The notes beneath the pieces are model-generated. The model did not search any database and was not told where the DNA came from. It saw only the letters and a list, made by a program, of their open reading frames with translations. The translations under genes and the position numbers were made by a program. A DNA stretch of 64,000 bases. Origin: Agrypnia vestita (taxonomy: Eukaryota; Arthropoda; Insecta; Trichoptera; Phryganeidae). The stretch lies in NCBI GenBank assembly GCA_016648135.1, contig JADDOH010002070.1, positions 186,001-250,000 of the forward strand, in the 5' to 3' direction. Below, one piece after another: positions 60,114 through 64,000 of this stretch. Every line of letters starts with the position of its first letter. Positions within the stretch are counted from its first letter, which is position 1.

Positions 60114-60760
60114 TAAGCATCAACACGATGTATAAGCATACATAAAATAAAAAGTATACAATAACACAATATAAAAATACAAAGGATATACAGGATTTTT
60201 CTGGTAAGGAGCAAAGGGGCCGGGACATTTGAGGGTATAGGAAAAAGAAAACTCCCTTTCGGGTTAAACCGACAAAAAATGTACAAATGCTGGAAAACCA
60301 TTATTTATTCCACAAGCTTTGAACCCGAGAGAGCATATTCTGCTGCGCCTTATTTTGCTGAGATTTTGCTTAAACTGAGAAGCCGTCTCAGCGATTCGAG
60401 TAGGTATCGATAACCTTCTCAGACAGAGAACATATTTCCAAAATTCTAAAAAATAAGGCACTGAGATCTTATTAATATCCTGTTGGTTATTTTTAAAACT
60501 AAATGTGCCATATCGACGGTCCCTACATAAGCTGTCGAATCTGCTAAAATTTGATTTTTAAAAGTTTTGTATAAAAGTATGTCCAAATAAAATGAATTAT
60601 TCAATTAATTCTAGCATCCATCTAGCGGTGGCATTGCAAAGTAATTTCAACTACCGTATCAAAAAAAAAGTGGATTGCTCTATGGACAAAATTAAAAATT
60701 AATCAATTAATAAGAATAAGAACTACATATAAGGTCGATATATTCACGGAAACATAGAGG

Positions 60761-60834
60761 GTTGCTATAGCTTAGTGGTCAGAGTACCGGCCCCGGAAAG
60801 GAGGTGACCTGGGTTCGAATCCCAGTAGGTAACC
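60761..60834 (+). tRNA. tRNA-like Pol III unit or pseudogene, anticodon arm not resolvable
   Basis: GTTGCTA acceptor, A box TAGCTTAGTGG, perfect T-arm CTGGG-TTCGAAT-CCCAG (B box GGTTCGAATCC), then TAGGTAAC. The anticodon stem does not pair in the expected register and the acceptor needs a bulge. It is either a decayed tRNA or the head of a SINE; a TTTTTT run follows within 20 bp. Confidence 0.5.
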
Positions 60835-63082
60835 TAATATTTTTTCGCGAATTAGATTTTTTTGTATATCTTTCTAATTGATTAATTAATTTGATTTTAA
60901 CAATTTATCTGTTTTAATAATTGCCAAATTTTAAAGAAATAACTTGTATTGCACTTTAAACTGCATATTTACATTTATATTCTTATTTCCTAGTGCCCTA
61001 TAGTTATCTTGGCCAGTCCCGGGATTAGCCTTCCTTAAATCCCGCAATTCCGGGATTAGAAAAATGCTCCGCTATTATAATCCCTAAACACACCGCAAAT
61101 AATGTGTTGTATGCTTTCCATTACATTATGAATGTGGTATTATTGTAATTTAACATATTTGAGACCATCTTGAAGATAACACGCCATAATAATAGTAGAA
61201 ATATTAATATTTTCAAGAACACTATACATATAACTTTCATTGGTCATTTTAATAAGAGACTTCTGGAAAATTGTGTTTTTCCCAGGCAAAGCGCCTCCAG
61301 TACAAATGAATAAAACTTCTATTGGTAATATATGTAGCATCGTTTTTAGCACGCCATTGCAATATTCTAGAAAATAATTAAGCTAACTTTGAACAATTTT
61401 TCCTTGTGTTCCGTTTGACAAATATTGACAAGCATCTTTTAGCTTTAGAAATGGATCATAGTCATACCTACACACCATATTCTCTCAGATTGGTAATATA
61501 TTTCTGACTAGCCATTTCATTTGTTTTTATTTATTAAAATTATAGTTCAATCTAGCGCGGTGAGATGAGTTCGTTGTATTATCCCATTGCAATTTACATC
61601 CGTATGCAGTATGCCACCCTAATCCCCCTATAACTCTATGTGGAGACGTGATCAATATTTTGACAAGGGCAGGCGAAATGAACTCGTATGTACCTACCTA
61701 TATTCATCCCATATAGCCAAAATTAGTGGTAATGTGTTCTGAATATATTTATTCACAGAAGGATATGTTTGCAGATTTCAGATACCTAGTTTGATTTTAT
61801 TTTTGCCGAAGATTAAGAAACGAATACCTATTTGTTTTTAGGTGGTAGCATCTAGTAATTTATTTATGGATTGTGGTGTTACAAATATCATTGCATTTTT
61901 TAAATCATTTCGGTCTTGAATTCTTGTGGACAAATCTTGGAAGTAAAAATTAACACACTTCCCGTCGTCTAATCGAGCTGAAATTTTGCACATCGACTTG
62001 ATTTCGATGACAGTACATTCTTTCATGCATTTATCTCAGATGTTTGGGCAAGTAGGTACCTACTTTATGGTACTGTTCTAAAATTATTTAAATTATGGAC
62101 ACTTTAGAATTTATCTCTTTATTTAAAATTGCCATGGCAATGGTGAAAAGCCAAGAAAAGAAGAAGAAGAAGAAAAATTGTTACAAAAAAGCTGGTTGGT
62201 ATTCTGTAGAAACTTATCTTAAATTTTATTTCGTACCAATGTGATACAAATGAATCTATTTAGTTAAGAAAAAAGTACAATAAATAAAACTGAGACCTCT
62301 CGTATAAAAGATTATAATGAAAACTATGTTTTTATTCAAAACTAAATCGTTATGTTTATTTTTTTATGTTTTTATTATGTTTATTTAAACTCTAACCGAT
62401 AATTGATGTCAATATCGCCGTAGATCTGATAAAAATGTTAATTATTTGATTTCAGCGCTTGGGAATTTTTCATTTAATTATCTTGGCGTTTCGAAGATGA
62501 GTATTCGATAAATATTGCTGTAATGCCGCTATGTATATCGTGTGTATTTATTTTGTATATAAGAGTATACAGACACATAGCACTTTAACCTAACTTTCAC
62601 TAACTTTTTTGTATCTTAGATATTTCCTTCTGTTTGTTTGATACTGGTAATTAGGCAACATCGCATCGGGCGTATTCATAATTTTGATAGGCATTTGCGC
62701 GCTTTTCCATGGCGCGGCACAGCGTGTGACTTAGGGCATGCAAATTTACCGTAAAATGGCATTATCGGTAAATAGGTAAAATTATGAACTTAATACTGGT
62801 TTACCGGTAATTATTAAGGTGTCAAAACGGAAAATTATGGCATTGTACTTTGATACAAAATAGCAAATTGAAAAAAAAACCTTTTAATAAAAACAAATTG
62901 TTACGTATTGGTGTATGTTTTACATAAAGGATACTTTTATTATTATGTTATACCTACACTTCGTTATATTAAAGATTTATTTCTTCTTTCAAATGCTACT
63001 TATTATTCAGAACAAAGGCTGAACCTTTACCGCATCAATTGATTTATCGATGAATTTAATAGTTATATAATATAATAAATAA

Positions 63083-63138
63083 CTTGATTCTTACCAAAAA
63101 ATCGATTATAATAATTCGATTTTTTGGTAAGAATCAAG
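63083..63138. repeat. Perfect 23-bp inverted repeat hairpin
   Basis: CTTGATTCTTACCAAAAAAT at 63083-63105 (23 nt) is exactly inverted at 63116-63138 around a 10-bp spacer TTATAATAAT. Confidence 0.85.
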
Positions 63139-63544
63139 ACCTAGTATTTACTCCTTTTAAATGAATACATAATACAGCAAATAAAATGAAAAAATATAGA
63201 TATTACTGAAAAATCACTTAACCCATAGATAAGGGGATACTTGAATAATTGCAGTGACGAAATGTTGAAAGAGACAATGTGCAACTGGATTTTAGAGGTT
63301 ACGAAACTTAAATACACATCAAAAAGTACATTTTGGAAGACAGAATAGCCGCCAAAGGATGAATTAAGTGCCGCAAGCCTGACTGGTGGTGATTTTTGCG
63401 ATGGTCAGTATCGGATCCCCAGCGCACGTGCGCGCATTGTATCACGCCGGAGAAAAAATCACAAAATTTCGGGTAAACGAACCATACAACAAAACGCTCA
63501 ATGATCCTGCTTTCTGAAAATGTCGTCACGTAAAATTGTAGTTT

Positions 63545-64000
63545 AAAAATATCATTTTAGTCTCGTAGCTAGTAGCGAAAACTTCACGGAGTCTTTATTC
63601 AATTTTTAATATAAAATATTCTTTTATACATACAAGTACAGTTTGGGTGAAATGTCGATAGTTACAGAGATTAGACGAAGCGACATCAAAATTTGCCCTT
63701 TGTACTTATTTTCTGTTGGACTATCACTACAGTAACTTTTTTGGAATAGTAAAAATTCATTCAATAATACAAAGTAAATAAAATAACGAAAACTTTTAAA
63801 AATGGTTTTCATAATTTTATTTGATTTGTATTAAGGCGAAAATATGTAAAAAAATATAAAAAATCCAAATTTTATTGTCGCTTATCTCGATAACTGTCGA
63901 CATTATACCCAAAGTGTGAAGAACATTTTCTATTAAAAATTGAATAAAGAAGACTCCCCCAAAGTTTTTGCTACAAACTACGAGACACTCTGCATACATC
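63545..64000. repeat. Family X repeat arranged as a large inverted repeat
   Basis: AGTAGCGAAAACTTCACGGA and GTTTGGGTGAAATGTCGATA on the left are the inverse of GTCGACATTATACCCAAAGT and AAGTTTTTGCTACAAACTAC on the right. The copy runs off the window. Confidence 0.7.

Larger units (their letters stand above)
57891..64000. other. Region upstream of the Ras gene
   Basis: No conserved frame. It contains the hAT element (58412), a dispersed repeat (59712), the second foldback MITE (59974), a tRNA-like unit (60761), a perfect hairpin (63083) and family X (63545). The Ras promoter is presumably near 57.9 kb but shows no clear core motif. Confidence 0.5.

Overview
The window is AT-rich animal nuclear DNA, almost certainly from an insect. 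It carries spliced genes with long introns and a dense, layered load of transposon relics: hAT, Tc1/mariner, pogo/Tigger-like, PIF/Harbinger, Penelope-like and non-LTR elements, plus tRNA-derived SINEs. I cannot name the order or species from sequence alone. There is no bacterial operon, CRISPR array or rRNA.

Two protein-coding genes are supported, both on the minus strand. (1) A WDR24 orthologue (WD40 subunit of the GATOR2 complex in nutrient/TORC1 signalling) runs from its ATG at 47603 to its stop at 1254. I assembled 16 coding exons in which every junction has GT/AG signals and every phase closes, giving 825 codons. Its introns hold most of the mobile DNA; intron 5 alone is 22.8 kb. (2) A Ras-family GTPase of the M-Ras/Ras64B (Ras-like protein 2) type runs from its ATG at 57483 to its stop at 52686. 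It has four coding exons, 199 codons and a CVIF CaaX end. The two genes lie head to tail about 5 kb apart and share no obvious pathway.

Layout: 1-0.38 kb, end of a pogo/Tigger-like element; 0.83-47.6 kb, WDR24 with its introns; 47.7-52.4 kb, repeat-rich intergenic DNA; 52.4-57.9 kb, the Ras gene with a Harbinger element and a foldback MITE in intron 1; 57.9-64 kb, hAT, MITE and foldback repeats and a tRNA-like Pol III unit.

The most interesting signal is a set of hammerhead-ribozyme-like motifs attached to Penelope-like retroelement relics. One (33582-33624, minus) keeps every core nucleotide I can check, a palindromic stem III and a 5-bp stem I, and lies in sense orientation inside WDR24 intron 5. 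Other notable items are four hAT-type insertions with 8-bp target duplications (three exact, one 7/8), one of them nested in a Penelope relic; a 660-bp Harbinger element with TTA duplications and a MADF reading frame; a non-autonomous family whose copies share one internal deletion in a Tc1/IS630-like transposase start; and a tandemly duplicated tRNA-Arg relic.
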